This document shows, one piece after another, positions 1-11,545 of a stretch of DNA of 64,000 bases; the first letter of the stretch is position 1; each line of letters begins with the position of its first letter. The stretch is taken from positions 1,741,710 through 1,805,709 of the forward strand of contig UESW01004423.1 of assembly GCA_900491605.1 (NCBI GenBank), written 5' to 3'. The translations under genes were made by a program, and so were the position numbers. This DNA is from Calamus simplicifolius (Eukaryota > Streptophyta > Magnoliopsida > Arecales > Arecaceae). Below the pieces are notes generated by a model that saw only the letters and a program-made list of their open reading frames with translations, did not search any database and was not told the DNA's origin.

Positions 1-115
1 GCCAGACTGGATCATTGGTACTGCAAGGATAATTCTACACCATAGAGAAACTCTTACCACCATTCTATGGGTAGCCCTTTCCTCTTGCCTACCAACTTTT
101 GTACACTCAGATCGA

Positions 116-126
116 CTCTGATACCA
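116..126 (-). promoter_or_regulatory. Primer binding site-like sequence of a minus-strand LTR element
   Basis: Read on the minus strand this is TGGTATCAGAG, the usual initiator-Met tRNA primer site of plant retrotransposons. It follows an LTR-like end in CA at 130-129. The LTR would extend rightwards from 129 and the internal region would lie left of the window. Neither LTR boundary nor coding sequence can be confirmed here. Confidence 0.4.
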
Positions 127-357
127 TTTGTAACGATCTAAGCCCATCTGCTAGTCCAATTAATCTGTTAATAGGCCAAAACCATATAGCCCTAGAAACT
201 CGAGTGAAAGTTAATTGGTAGTAGGTAAACTTGAGTTATAAATACTTTAAACTTTTCTTTTCCATCTGATATGGGACTATTTTTTAGGGTATTATAATAT
301 CATTGCCTAGATAATTGTTATAGATCATAAATAGAATGTTTTAAGCGACACACTTTG

Positions 358-760
358 TGCTCTTATCTTTTGGCCACAAAATCCACTGGATAACACCTAT
401 ATAGATCTTTTCATCTAATTCTCCATTAAGAAATGTTGTCTTCATATTCATTTGAAATAAATCTAGGCAAAATGCATAGCTGGAATTAGGCGAATAGAGG
501 CAAAACTCACTACTAGGGAGAATGTCTTTTCATAATCAATACCCTCTTTTTGAGTATACCTTTTACTACAAGGCGAGCCTTATACTCGTAATTGAACTAT
601 CGACCTTACATTTAATTTTCAAAGTGTACTTGTTTCTAATGGTTTTGCACATAGGCGAAAGGTCAACTAACTCCCATACATATTCTTAGCCATTGAACTA
701 ATCTCATCCCTTATGGCATCCATCCATTTTTCAAAAGTATGTGAATTAATAGCTTTTTTA
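358..760 (-). pseudogene. copia reverse transcriptase N-terminal fragment
   Basis: Minus-strand pieces include WMDAIRDEISSMAKN, then a KGIDYEKTF motif, then MNMKTTFLNGEL. These are successive landmarks of RVT_2, the copia reverse transcriptase domain. The pieces lie in more than one frame. The YVDD catalytic motif is not present, so the domain is cut before its active-site aspartates. Confidence 0.65.
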
Positions 761-1070
761 TAAGAAGCTGAGCCATTAGATCCAACGGAGTATAGAGGAA
801 GGATTCCCCTTCAACCTCAAATTGGCGATAAGGAACTGTTACTCTTTTGCTTCTATGAGATTATGGATCCAAGAGTTTTTAGTGGTATACTTTAACTTAT
901 TGAAACACTCCCACTAGCTATAGGATCACTCCCATTGTCTCCATGAATCATTGGATGAGGGCATTATTCTTTATTATATTCATAAGAGAAAGGTGTGTCT
1001 TACTGAGGTTTTTATAACTTATATAGTCTAAGATCCCTCTTTACTTCACTAATGCTTGTTAAATCCTCCT

Positions 1071-1352
1071 CTAGGAAATCCAATCATGAGACTCGAGCTC
1101 AGTCATTCCTCCATTAGGATATTCACCATACATCACATAGCCTTTAGAGTGATTTGAATATCTTATAAAGATATATTTACATGTTCTATGACCCAATTTT
1201 TCATATTTATGAGAAGGATTGTGAACATATCCTACTGATCCCCATAGGCAAAGGACTTCTAAATTAGGCTTTTTGCTATTCCACAATTCATAAAGAGTAG
1301 TAGGAATTGACTTAAAGCATACATGATTAAGAATGTACCTAACCATTTCCAA
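1071..1352 (-). pseudogene. copia integrase C-terminal fragment
   Basis: The frame contains YILNHVCFKSIPTTLYELWN followed by SKKPNLEVLCLWG and GHRTCKYIFIRYSNHSKGY. This matches the region after the integrase core, where TPYELWTGKKP and CIFIGYPEGTKGY-like sequences are typical. It belongs to the same decayed element as the fragments at 1657-2919. Confidence 0.75.
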
Positions 1353-1656
1353 GAGTGTATGTTTTCTCTTTTTGTAACACTATTTGGTTGTGGAGTAGTA
1401 GGAATCATTAATTGTCTGATATTCCCTTTTCCTTACAAAATTTCTCAAATTGATCAGACAAATACTGTCAGTTTCTATCGGTGCAAAGAACCTTTATGTT
1501 CTTTTGCTTTTGATTATCAACTTCAATCAAGAAGTGTTGAAATAGTCAAAGTTTTTTGATTGGTGAGACAACAAATACATCACACTATACTATCAGTAAT
1601 CATCTATTAAAGTAAGAAAACAAGAGGCGCCATGATGTGTCCTCACATTTATAGGT

Positions 1657-1869
1657 CTATGGATGTTTGAACCTCACATTCATATGTCTATAGACGTCTG
1701 AATGGATTAATTCTAATGGTTGAGATGCTTTGATAGCTTTTCCAAAAGGTTCTCTATGTGCTTTTCTTGCTAAACATGGTTCACACATAGGCAAACTAGT
1801 TTTAGAGAGAGATTCCAATAGATCTTTTCTCTCTAACCTAGCTATTCTATCTTGTCCTATGTGACCCAC
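1657..1869 (-). pseudogene. copia GAG-pre-integrase zinc region and integrase start
   Basis: The translation begins MGHIGQDRIARLERKDLLES and carries CEPCLARKAHREPF, the HHCC-type zinc module that precedes copia integrase. It then runs into LELIHSDV, where the aspartate is the first catalytic residue of the integrase core. The frame stops soon afterwards, so the core is split. Confidence 0.75.
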
Positions 1870-2079
1870 TCTTGCATATTATTTTATAGAATTAAATACA
1901 ACATTTAAAGAAGATGTAACTAAAGAAGTAGAATAATCATGTAAAACCAAATCCATTAAAAAAAAATTGTTCAAATGGACATAGCCATAAAAGTTCCTAT
2001 CAAAAAGATAGTTAATCGAGTTCCTTCAAAATGAAAGAAAAACCTAACTCTAAAGTGCTAGAATTGAAAGCAGATTGCA

Positions 2080-2292
2080 TTAAATACTAGGTGCATACAA
2101 TGCATCATGCAACAATAGGTCCCGCCCCGTGTTGATCCTTAGTTGATAAGTACTAATGTCAAGCACCTCTTCTTGTGCACCATTTTCTATAACCATCCTT
2201 GGGTGGTAGACTTTTTGTGTTTCCATAACCCACTCTCTTTTGCTATCCCTTGTGCTTAGGCTTATTTCCTTTGCATCATGTAGCTTGAGCAA
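2080..2292 (-). pseudogene. copia protease / pre-integrase linker fragment
   Basis: The frame contains STYQLRINTGRDLLLHDALY followed by APSI. This matches the segment after the aspartic protease in copia polyproteins, where a sequence like GRDLLLHDVLYAPS is typical. The catalytic DTG-type motif is not visible in this short frame. It lies between gag and the integrase zinc region in the expected order. Confidence 0.6.
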
Positions 2293-2919
2293 CTAATGCT
2301 ACATTGCAATTTGTATATCTTTGCTCCGCTCCAAGCTCGAGATGGCATATAATATTCTCAAAGGTCTTATAATACCCTTTTTGTGTGTTAGCACTAATTT
2401 CATTGGGCCCCAAGAGGATTCAAGAAGTTACTTGATAACTGCTTAAACTTGTTATTCATCAATGAGATCATTACAAGTAGCCTTCAATTCTCTAATCATT
2501 GAAGACATCACCCTAAGGTGCTCTACTATGGAATGTTTTGGGTCTAGCATATATTGATTGAAGCTTAAGTTCAGGTTTCACAACCTCATTGTTGTTGCAC
2601 CTTTATATTTCAGCTTAAGTTGTTCCCACATTTTCTTGGCAGTTTGGAAGTCCTCAAACTCTCCAATTAGGTCACCTTGTATGTAGCACATATAGTAAAA
2701 TGCGCACTCCTATCCTTTTGCACCAATTTTGATAAGCTTCTCGATCATGATGGTGTTGAATCGTTTGCCCTTTCATAGGTGGATTCTTGTTATTAATTAG
2801 GGTTTAAGTACTTTCTTCTCATTAAGAAGGTATTATATTTTTCTATGCCATATATCGTATTTCTTTCCATTAAGTTCATCAGTTTCAATCAGATAGGCAA
2901 TTAAGTTTTTGGAGGCCAT
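2290..2919 (-). pseudogene. copia gag fragment
   Basis: A minus-strand reading from an ATG at 2919 starts MASKNLIAYLIETDELNG and continues to a WHRK motif. This is the usual opening of copia gag proteins that contain the UBN2-type domain. Later pieces such as EHLRVMSSMIREL fit the middle of the same domain. Several in-frame stops and frame changes interrupt it. In a working element gag forms the virus-like particle that packages the element RNA. Here it is a pseudogene. Confidence 0.65.
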
Positions 2920-2929
2920 TTCACTGCAT

Positions 2930-4230
2930 TTATTACACAAATGTTAAGTTAAGCACATCCATCTTATATTTTATTCTAATCTAATTAGACCATAACATTC
3001 TTTCCTATATATTAAGATCATAAAATCTTGCATTTAGTTAATTTTGATCTCCTAATACATAGGATAGAATAATATGTCAAACTAATCAGGAATACAAAAC
3101 CCATAATGTGTAGCATCATTATTAAATGAAGCAATAAAAAAATGAGATACAACTCATTATTCTTCACAAAGTAATACTAGGATAATTATAGAATAACAAT
3201 ACACATGCACCAATGTTTAATGTTTGTTTCTAACATACATTGGTTAATTGAATGAAAATTTCCACACCTCATAAGGAAGTATGATTTAATCCGAAATTAC
3301 AAATTAATAATTTTTATGCCCAAATTCTCTTTCATGGAACTCTGGTATTAATACCTATCAAGTGAAATAAACCCATGCTTAAGCGATACAAATGATCTTA
3401 GAGGCCACCAAACCCATAGCATTCAGCCAAGTACATGGGGTGGGTCCCAACTTGTGCTTGCCAATAGCATGCAATGTGTGGCTTAGCCCATGGTGCTCGC
3501 CCATAGGGCTCAACCCAGGCATGCGACCTACTGTGCGACCCAATGTAGAGTACAGCAAGATCACACAGGCGAACGCATGCTGGGGTGCATACCCTACTGC
3601 GGAGCACTCGGGTGTGCAACAGAGTGCGCGCAATCGCGGGAGCTCCCGCCCTTGTGGGCACGAGTTTCACATGGGGCCATCACGGATGGCCCAACGTGCG
3701 TAGTCACACGCTAGCCATCATATGCGGTCATGGCTGGTCATGATGCGTGTGTTGCCTGTGGCACAGTTTGTCGCCTACGATGGAATTTTTTTTAAAGATT
3801 TTATGTGGATCACCGTATCCCTTTTTCTTTAACTCCAAATTTAATAAATAATATACCATTAAAGAAAAGGTCTCACAACCTTCTTTCTAATTGATATTAA
3901 CTTTATCAGCAAAGAGTTTAATTAATCAAGTCAAGATTAAACTTAAAATTTTAAAGAAGGATATTAGGATTGAAATTAAAATTTAATCATGATTTTTCTC
4001 CAAACTTCACAGGAAGATTATTCCATCATAAAAAAAATATTCATATAAATTTCATGCTTGAAGAGGGATTGATCTATCATCAATAATCACCTCATAACTT
4101 GCTTAAATTTATTATTAATGATCATAATATTGAATAATTCAATTAATCATTAATAATAATCATGATATAGCATGCATCAAATTTGTCATATAAGATTTAA
4201 CATAACATTAAAGGTGAATAATAAGCATGA
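2930..4230. other. AT-rich leader-like DNA with a GC-rich island
   Basis: This stretch lies between the copia gag fragment and a candidate minus-strand primer site. Most of it is AT-rich and has no coding similarity. A sharply GC-richer island covers about 3390-3780 and carries overlapping short open frames on both strands, none of which I recognise. It may be foreign DNA within the leader of the decayed element. Confidence 0.4.
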
Positions 4231-4232
4231 AA

Positions 4233-4245
4233 GGTTTTGATACCA
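4233..4245 (-). promoter_or_regulatory. Candidate primer binding site of the decayed copia element
   Basis: The minus strand reads TGGTATCAAAACC, two changes from the common TGGTATCAGAGCC primer site. It lies upstream of the minus-strand gag fragment, about 1.3 kb away. If correct, the element's 5' LTR lies to its right (about 4246-4600). Confidence 0.35.
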
Positions 4246-4246
4246 C

Positions 4247-6578
4247 TATTAGTTAATATATAAAAGAACAAAGGGCAAGCGACGTACCTTTTTGAAAAAG
4301 GATCAAGATCATTGGCTTATATTACGAACCTTATTTCTTTTTTGCTTTGTGCTTGGATATCGGAATCATCCACAATCTTTGCCTTGTGCTTGGCTAGGAG
4401 AATCATTCACAAGCTTTTCACACCCTAAATCTCAAGTTAAAGATGGTAGCATTGGAAAACTTATGGAGAGAGATCTCTTTCCTATAGAGAGAGCACGCAT
4501 ATTTTTTTGTTGTGTTAGAAGTAGTCGGTCTCATCTCTTATTTAAAGGGTTATTAGACAAGAATCCTAGTCCTATGAAATAAGGTCTTTTGACCACTTCA
4601 TTGTTATCTTCTCATAATCAAATAAGGACTTTTATCCTTTCTTGATTAATTTAGATAAGAAACTTATTGCATCATAATTATCCTATATGGATAATCATAA
4701 ATGCCAACGTGAATGCCTATTATAATAATACTAAATTTTATTTGAAAAGAAAGGTTTTTTTCTCAATATAAATGAAAAAGTTAAAGACCCTTTATTTGAT
4801 GGATTACATGAAATGGTTATTGGACTTTGCTTAAAGCTGAGCGTGCAACTCATTCAAACACAAGAAGACTTTTCTAATCTTTATTTGGAGTTCTTTATAA
4901 ATGGGTTGAAATTGGGTCGATCTAACCCATTGACACAAATCTATCAATTTACTTACAGTTCTAAGTTGACATCTTAAAAGGTGACTAATGAATTATGAGT
5001 TCAATAGACTGTATTTCATTATTTATAAACCTCGTATTGAGCTAATAACCCTCATGAAACGTTTCGTTCATCCTTCTTATGGGGTTTCTTAAGCTAAGGC
5101 AAGCATGCATGGTAGAGCTGGGCTTTCTAAGTCTTTAAGGGGTTTGTTTAAAAAATTTGCAAATATCTAGAAAAACATTTCAAATACCACACGAGTCATT
5201 GGACATGCAAATTTGATATATCCCATTTAAGGTTACTCCTTTTTCATTTTATTAACATTTTATTTTATAGAATAAATATTAAATTAAGATTGAACTAAAG
5301 GATAAAATAATAGTCGTAGAAATATAATATTTATCTATCTTGCTATGAGGTAGATCAATGGGTATATGCAAAATAATTATGCATCATTCGCATAACTATG
5401 GTGGCTTTGAATAGAACATATAAAAATTTTCTCTGACCGAAGCTATCAGATGTCAACATGCATCGGTATAAAAGTATTTTTGCCTTAGAGGAAAGTACCC
5501 ATGCAAGTAGGTATGGATGAAATAGAAGTGAGAATGTTAGCTTAAGTAATGCAAACATATTTGATTCATGATTGTAATTGTCTTACCTATAAGATTTTTT
5601 TTTTTTTTTGGTATGAGTGAATAATTGTGCAATTCATGGATCGAATTCCAATGATTGATTTGTGAATAATCTTATTTTTTATTTTAAAATCTCTTGCATT
5701 TTTATTCGACTCATATGCTTTTACCTTCCTAAATTCAAATAAATAAATGAGATTTACCTTTTCATGTTCCTTCATTTTTTGTTTTATAACCAAAACTATT
5801 TTGATAAGCATTTTTTTTCCTTTCAAAAGTCAACTGCCATCATGCGGTGCCTAAAGAATCCCTCTCCCTTTGTCATTTACTGAAGTAGGAATAGAAAGGA
5901 ATAACCATGCCTACCTTATGAAAGAAGCCCCATCGAACGTCTTTGCTCTCTTTGGATCAGTGAATCAGTTAGTCGCTCAGAACTTCTTTGTAGTGACTCC
6001 ATTAATGTCTCATTTTAAGGAACCTCAAAGTGGCTCTATTTCATTATATTCTATCAATATCCCAATTCCATTAATTTAATATCTTTTTACTCATTATGCC
6101 TAGCATTGAATAGACTCGGTATTTACCTTATCAACTACTGAATCAATGATAGTTCTATTTGATTTGTCACCTAAATTTGCATCTAAATTGGACTGAACCC
6201 AATATTTGTTGGGTTATTATTGTCTTGTTCCCAAAGAAAGTTGAATGTACAACGTGGGGCAATGCTTTTCCCTTCCTACTCTATTAGTCGCAACGAGAAC
6301 AAAGGGAGACACATATTACACCCTGATTTTAAACAAGAAGAGAGATTTTAAGAGATGATAGAACTATTCATTCTATCAAAACCTAGGCCAGTGTATCATA
6401 GAAAATTTTCCTTCTTTATTGATTCGTATGGGTTGGATTAAAAAAAAAAAATTCTTGAATAAGATATTCAGTTATAGAGGATAGATTTTATAGGGATTGG
6501 ACGATTTTATTTCATTGACAACTCTCATTCCAATAGTTCTACACTTCAAGCTTTCTAGTGAAGAATCACTAGATGAAC
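4247..6578. other. Unassigned region, possible degraded LTR then intergenic DNA
   Basis: The first 350 bp may be the 5' LTR of the minus-strand copia remnant, judged only from its position beside a primer-like site. The rest is AT-rich. Short open frames at 4292-4582 (+) and 5870-6079 (+) have no recognisable domain. I see no gene here. The right edge is the target site of element A. Confidence 0.3.
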
Positions 6579-6583
6579 ATTTT
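6579..6583. repeat. Target site duplication, left copy, element A
   Basis: ATTTT directly precedes the 5' LTR and is repeated exactly after the 3' LTR. Confidence 0.88.
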
Positions 6584-6694
6584 TGATATGGCTGATCATC
6601 TCCTCTGGGCGGTGTCATAACACCCTGCGCAATTCCTGGAATCAAATGATGTGATAGCTCATTTTCAGGATGTTGGAATTCTTGTCTCCGTCCT

Positions 6695-7350
6695 TGGCTC
6701 CGGCCTCCAGCTTTAGCCTCTGGCTCTGGCCTTTGGCTCAGGCCTCCTGCGTCGGCTCCGGCCTCCGGCTCCGACCCTGGCTTCGGCCTCCCGCGTCGGC
6801 TCCGGCCTCCAGCTTTGGCCTTTGGCTCTGGCCTTTGGCTTAGGCCTCCTGCATCGGCTCTAGCCTCCGGCTCCGACCCTGGCTCCGGCTTCCCACGTCG
6901 GCTCCGACCTCCAGCTTTGGCCTCTGGCTCCGACCTTTGGCTCAGGCCTCCTGCGTCGGCTCCAGCCTCCGGCTCTGGCTTCGGCCTCCAACGTCGGCTC
7001 CGGCCTCCGGCTTTGGCCTCTGCTCCGACCTTTGGCTCAAGCCTCCAGCGTCGGCTCCGGCCCTGGCTCCGGCCTCCAGCGTCGGCTCTGGCCTCCGGCT
7101 TTGGCCTCTGGCTCCGACCTTTGGCTCAGGCCTCCAGCATCGGCTCCGGCCTCCAGCGTCGGCTCTGGCCTTTGGCTCCGACCTCCGGCTCCGGCCTCCA
7201 TCGCCTGCTCCGGCATACGACCCCGATCTCTAGCTCCGGCCTTTGGCTCCAGCCTTTAGCGTTGGCTCCGGCCTCTAGCTCCGGCCTTTGGCTCCGGCCT
7301 CCAGCTCCAGCTTCGATATTTGGCCCCAGCCTCCGGCTTCGGCTCCGACC
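6695..7350 (+). repeat. GGCTCCGGCCTCC-type tandem array inside the 5' LTR of A
   Basis: Short units of roughly 12-24 bp based on GGCTCCGGCCTCC and AGCGTCGGCTCC repeat irregularly. Copy number differs from the 3' LTR (17888-18440), so the array has changed since insertion. The long open frame of alternating SGLWLRPPASA-type residues across it is a product of the repeat. Confidence 0.85.
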
Positions 7351-7601
7351 TTAACTTGGTGCCGTATTTTCCTAAGTACACTAAAGCCCACCTCAGGTAT
7401 TGAACCCCAAGCTTCGAGACATCCATTACCGTGTATCTCGCTCACTGAAATCATAGACAGGTACTAGCATGCCCCGCAGTTACGACATACACGGTGCCCA
7501 TTCAGTAACGGCTCACCCACCTGCCATTCACGGAAGCCGATCCTAACAGAAAGATTCGACGGTTCAAAACGGAACGGAAAAAAATGAACCCCCTAGACAG
7601 G

Positions 7602-7608
7602 TATAAAA
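7602..7608 (+). promoter_or_regulatory. TATA box of element A 5' LTR
   Basis: TATAAAAAG lies in the context CTAGACAGGTATAAAAAG, about 240 bp before the LTR end. The same sequence is at 18709 in the 3' LTR. It would start the genomic RNA about 30 bp downstream. Confidence 0.75.
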
Positions 7609-7845
7609 AGAGGGCCCGAGCTCAGCCCAGGGGATCCTCTTCTTCTCTGAGAAAAATCCACACACACAACACATTCCTGATTGACAAGCTCACTGACTTG
7701 AGCATCGGAGGGTCCTCGCCGAAGTCACCGGCCCAGAGACTTCTTGTAGGTTTTCGGAGGAAGAAGACAACCTTTCATCCCATTTGGAGGCCCCCAAAGA
7801 TCTCAGCATGCCAACGCTCATCACAATGACTTGGCAGCATCAGAT

Positions 7846-7863
7846 TGGCGCGCCAGGTAGGGG
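7846..7863 (+). promoter_or_regulatory. Primer binding site of element A
   Basis: TGGCGCGCCAGGTAGGGG starts three bases after the 5' LTR end. It begins with the TGG that pairs with a tRNA CCA end. I could not assign the tRNA; it is not the initiator-Met type used by the copia elements in this window. Confidence 0.75.
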
Positions 7864-7925
7864 GGCACACACACATGGAAGGCAAAAGTTCTCCCTGTGA
7901 CCCCACTAATTCTGCAAGGAAGACG

Positions 7926-9444
7926 ATGGTGACAACGCGAGCTTAGGAAGCTTCCACCAGCCATGCCGCGGAACGCCTTCCGCGGGCTGAGCAATCGGAG
8001 GCCAACCTCCATGCTCCACCCCCTGCACAGATGAACCAGTCTGATCGGCTTGAGGTTCTAGCTCATCAGGTATAGGACCTGATGACGGTGGTGCGGGGAT
8101 TGCAGGAACACTGCTTTGCTACTGCACCTCAGCCCCCCCCCGCCGCGCGAAGGGGGCATGGAGCAATTCAATCTCATCAAGGCGGGACTCCACCTGAGGC
8201 TTCCCATCACTCGCCTCCTAAACCTCATCGCCGGGAGGCTTCAAAGCGACGGCGGTCTCTCTCCCATCATTCTGATTGTTCCCACCGACGGTCGGGTGAG
8301 GAGGGGCCAAGACGGGTGTACTCCTTGCACCGGCGGTCTTCACCAGCTTCATCTTCTGACTCCTCTAAAGACGACACCAAGGAAGACCACTCATCGGGCC
8401 AAACAACGGCTCAATGAGTATCATTAACGGTTGGAGGAGCTTAGTCGTCGGATCACTAACCCTCACGGGACGGACTACGATCACCGTCCCCGCTCTCCCG
8501 CCGCATCATGGAGGAACCGGTCCCGTCCCGTTTCGTCTCCCCCAGTTGGACCCATATGACAGCACGAGACCCTTTGGACCACCAGGAGAGCTACAAGGTT
8601 CTCATGCAGGGTGAGCGATGGACTCCCTCCTATGTGTTGCCTTTCCTGCCACCCTTCGTAAGGCGGGCGTGCATAGTATTCTCGCCTGCCACCGTGCAGC
8701 ATCAATTCCTTCCGACAGCTCGAGCGATCTTTCCTGGCCCACTTTGATGCATGCCGAAAGATCCCACGAGTGGCCGATAGCTTATTCGCTATTCAGCAAA
8801 GGAGTGGCGAGACCCTGAAGGACTTCGTTGCTCGGTTCAAGGAGGCGGCGCTGGAGGTGTATAATTTGGATGATAATGTAGCCACTTTGGCATTAAAGCG
8901 AGGACTTCATCCTTCTAGGTTCGCTTATTCCCTGGATAAGAAGCCTCCTAGCTCTTACGCCGAGCTTCTAAGCCGGGCGCAGAAGTACATTCGCGTTGAT
9001 GAGGCGGGCTCTTCCAGGAGGGAAGCTGATAAGAGTTTCAGCAAGAAACCAACATCCACGGAGCCTGCCAGAGCACGGTCCTGGAAGCTGAGCCTCCCCA
9101 CCACTCAGACCACCGGCCTCAGACGCTTGTTCCAAGGAGCAGTTCATCCCCCTCTTGGCTCCGATATCTCACATTCTACTAGAAATCAGGAGGAGCCTTA
9201 CTTTCGACGTCCACCTCCCATGAAGTCAGGGACCCCCCGTAGCAAGAAGCTTTACTGCCGGTACCATCGAGACTACGACCATGACACTGAGGACTGCCGC
9301 CATTTGAAGAACGCCATTGAAGGGCTTGTCCAGCAGGGTCACTTGGGCAAGTTCATTCGAAGGGGAAACCTTCCTGTTCCGGGTTCATCGGCGCCTCCGC
9401 GCCTCCAACAGGCATGGACAATGCCCCTACGGAGAAGACCATAG
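7926..9444 (+). pseudogene. gag of element A
   Basis: Gag would form the element's particle. The frame opens at ATG 7926 (MVTTRA) but meets stops near 7944 and 8067. It goes on through a Ser/Arg/His-rich segment (8082-8417). The Retrotrans_gag core follows in shifting frames at about 8540-9000, with PYDS...DPLDHQESYKVL and later SLFAIQQRSGETLKDFVARF and a KRGLHPSRFAYSLDKKPPSS stretch. Near 9250-9300 a CRYHRDYDHDTEDC motif takes the place of a zinc knuckle, as is usual in this lineage. It sits directly after the primer site and before protease. It is inactive because of at least two stops and two frameshifts. Confidence 0.85.
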
Positions 9445-10016
9445 CTATGATTTCTTGGGGGGCATGTGGCAGCTCGAAAAGATGGCGAGAGGGGGTAGAC
9501 TCTGTAATTCCTTTCTTTGGGAAGGACTTAGATGGGGTAGTTAATAAGCATGACGACAGCGTTGTCATGTCCATGACCATAGCCAAATACCCTGTAAAAA
9601 GAATTTTAGTGGATAGTGGAAGTTCTGTGATGTTTTGAGCTACGAGGCCTTTGTTTGGATGAACCTGTCAAATTCCTCCCTTCGACCCATTGCCATGCCT
9701 TTAATGGGCTTTACTGGAGACTCTGTGAGCGTTGAAGGGGAGATCGCCCTCCTGTCATGGCTGGACTCCTCCGCGTCAAAGTATGGTAGTCATAAATTTC
9801 CTGGTGGTCCGGGTCCCGTTGGCTTACAACGCTATCCTGGGAAGGCCAGGCTTGAATTTGCTGGATGCCGTCATCTCCACCAAGAGATTATTGGTGAGGT
9901 TTTCCACCGACGAAGGGGTCGGAGAAATGAAGGGAGAGCAAAGCCCGCCACCGCTTTGCTGCCACTTATCTCCCAGTCCACTGGAGGCGGCATCCGCAAT
10001 AGCTCTGAGCCACTGA
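9445..10016 (+). pseudogene. Aspartic protease region of element A
   Basis: The active-site motif VDSGSS is encoded at 9609-9626, after YPVKRIL, as in retroviral-type aspartic proteases that cut the polyprotein. A frameshift follows at about 9635. Downstream pieces read ALLSWLDSS and FLVVRVPLAYNAILGRPGLN, the conserved C-terminal part of the plant gypsy protease. The three pieces occupy different frames. Confidence 0.8.
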
Positions 10017-10026
10017 TCCCCGAGAG

Positions 10027-10840
10027 TTGGGAAGGAGAGGAGAGCCAGCCGAGCACCTCCTGACCTTCCCCTTGGGGAGGACCCGACAAGGACCATCCAG
10101 GTTGGAGCGCTGCTTCCGGAAGAGCGCGCGATCGACTCCTCACCTTCCTGCGTGCCAAACTGACATCTTTGCATGGTCGTCATCAGACATGCCAGGCATC
10201 CCTGAGGAGGTGATCACCCATCGGCTCAACCTCAGGCCAGAGTGCCGGCCGGTTCGACAAAAGAAAAGGAGCTTTGCTCCGGACAGACAAAAAGCTATCG
10301 ATGAGGAAGTCCGTAAGCTGGTGGCTGCAGGACACATTCGGGAAGTTCATTACCCGAGTGGTTGGCCAACGTGGTGATGTCCGTAAGACTAATGGAAGCT
10401 GGAGGATGTGCGTAGACTTCACCGACCTCAACAAAGCATGCCCCAAGGACAGCTTCCCTTTGCCTCGGATCGATCAACTGGTGGACGCTACATCCGGCCA
10501 TGAGACCCTTAGTTTCATGGATGCCTTCTCTGGGTACAACCAAATCAGGATGAACCCAGTGGATGAAGAGGCTACCTCCTTCATAACGGAGAAGGGGTTG
10601 TACTGCTACAAGGTAATGCCATTCGGGCTAAAGAACGCGGGGGCCACTTACCAAAGGCTAATGAACAAAGTCTTTGAAGACCAGATAGGACGCAACATGG
10701 AGGTGTACGTGGACGACATGCTGACAAAAAGTGAACACGCCACCAGCCATATCGCCGACCTAATGGAGACCTTCGACAACCTTCGCCGATACCAGATGAG
10801 GTTGACCCATGCAAATGTGCCTTTGGGGTGACAGCCGGAA
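10027..10840 (+). pseudogene. Reverse transcriptase of element A
   Basis: This domain copies the element RNA into DNA. Recognisable steps are FAWSSSDMPGIPEEVITH, PVRQKKRSFAPDRQKAIDEE, then VDFTDLNKACPKDSFPLPRI, SFMDAFSGYNQIRM and VMPFGLKNAGATYQRLMN. The catalytic YVDDML is at about 10706-10723. A frameshift near 10370 separates the first part from the palm domain. The catalytic core itself (10274-10831) is open. These motifs are those of plant Ty3/gypsy elements of the Athila/Tat branch. Confidence 0.92.
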
Positions 10841-11545
10841 AGTTCTTGGGTTTCATGGTAACACGGCGAGGAATCGAGGCGAACCCTGATAAAGTTTAAG
10901 CCATCTTGGACATGAGGTCTCCCACCAACAAGAAGGAAGTGCAGCGCCTAACGGGAAGGGTGGCGGCCTTGAGCCGTTTTCTATCCAAGTCCGTTGAGAG
11001 GTGCCTGCCTTTCTTCAAGGCGCTCCCAGAGCCAATGGATTCGAATGGACGAAAGAGTGTCAGAAGGCCTTCAAGGGGCTGAAGGAATTCCTATCCACCC
11101 CGCCACTGCTGTCCAAGCCAACGGGTGGAGAAGAACTCCTTTTATACCTCGCGGCTTCTCCGAGGCCGTTAGTTCCATGCTGGTCTGCATGGACACCAAC
11201 GGCACGCAAAAGCGATGTATTACACTAGCAAGGTGCTCCACGATGCGGAGACCAGGTACTCAAAGATTGAGAAGATTATCTTCGCATTGATCGTGTCTGC
11301 CCAGCGCCTCCGACCATATTTTCAAGCCCATCCGATCGTAGTGATCACGGACCAACCTCTCAAGATGATTCTCGCTCGCCCGGACACTTCGGGCCGATTG
11401 GCGAAGTGGGCGCTCAAGCTGGGGGAATTTGATCTATCTTTCCGCCCTCGGTCAGCCATGAAATCCAGGTCCTGGCAGATTTTTTGGTCGAGTGTACCTG
11501 GGGCGAGGAGCAACCGAAGAGGCCCCTGCAAACCCCTCGATTTCT
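10841..11545 (+). pseudogene. RNase H (first) of element A
   Basis: The segment carries KVLHDAETRYSKIEKIIFAL, then HPIVVITDQPLKMIL and ARPDTSGRLAKWALKLGEFD. These are typical of the RNase H that follows gypsy reverse transcriptase and removes RNA from the hybrid. Two frame changes occur: between the RT thumb (about 10860-10990) and the start, and near 11210. A stop (TAA) is also visible near 10898 in the connecting part. Confidence 0.8.

Larger units (their letters stand above)
358..2919 (-). mobile_element. Decayed Ty1/copia retrotransposon coding region
   Basis: Fragments of a copia polyprotein occur in order on the minus strand: gag from 2919, protease near 2290-2080, pre-integrase zinc region at 1869-1657, integrase at 1352-1071, and the start of reverse transcriptase from about 760 down to 358. 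All are broken by stops and frameshifts, so the copy is old and cannot act by itself. The RT fragment ends near 358, where similarity stops before the separate LTR-like sequence at 1-240. A candidate primer site lies at 4233-4245. Confidence 0.8.
6584..7842 (+). repeat. 5' LTR of element A
   Basis: It begins TGATATGGCTGATCATC and ends GGCAGCATCA immediately before the primer site. It matches 17778-18953 along its length. About 6695-7350 is an irregular GC-rich tandem array built from GGCTCCGGCCTCC-like units. A TATA box lies at 7602. The end segment of about 240 bp after the TATA box is conserved with the 3' copy. Confidence 0.92.

Noticed and set aside
3392..3703. Overlapping open frames on both strands in a GC-rich island
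   Set aside because: No domain is recognised. Overlap on both strands and the abrupt composition suggest non-coding GC-rich DNA.
4292..4582. 96-codon plus-strand frame
   Set aside because: It falls where the 5' LTR of the minus-strand copia remnant would lie and shows no known domain.
5820..6550. Stretch that looks vaguely like organellar DNA, including the frame at 5870-6079
   Set aside because: The impression comes from composition and phrase style only. I cannot name an organellar gene it matches. A BLAST search against plastid and mitochondrial genomes would decide.
6815..7354. 179-codon frame with Leu/Pro/Ser/Gly repeats, and a similar one at 17845-18573
   Set aside because: Both lie in the GGCTCCGGCC array of the element A LTRs and differ between the two LTRs. 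They are not genes.
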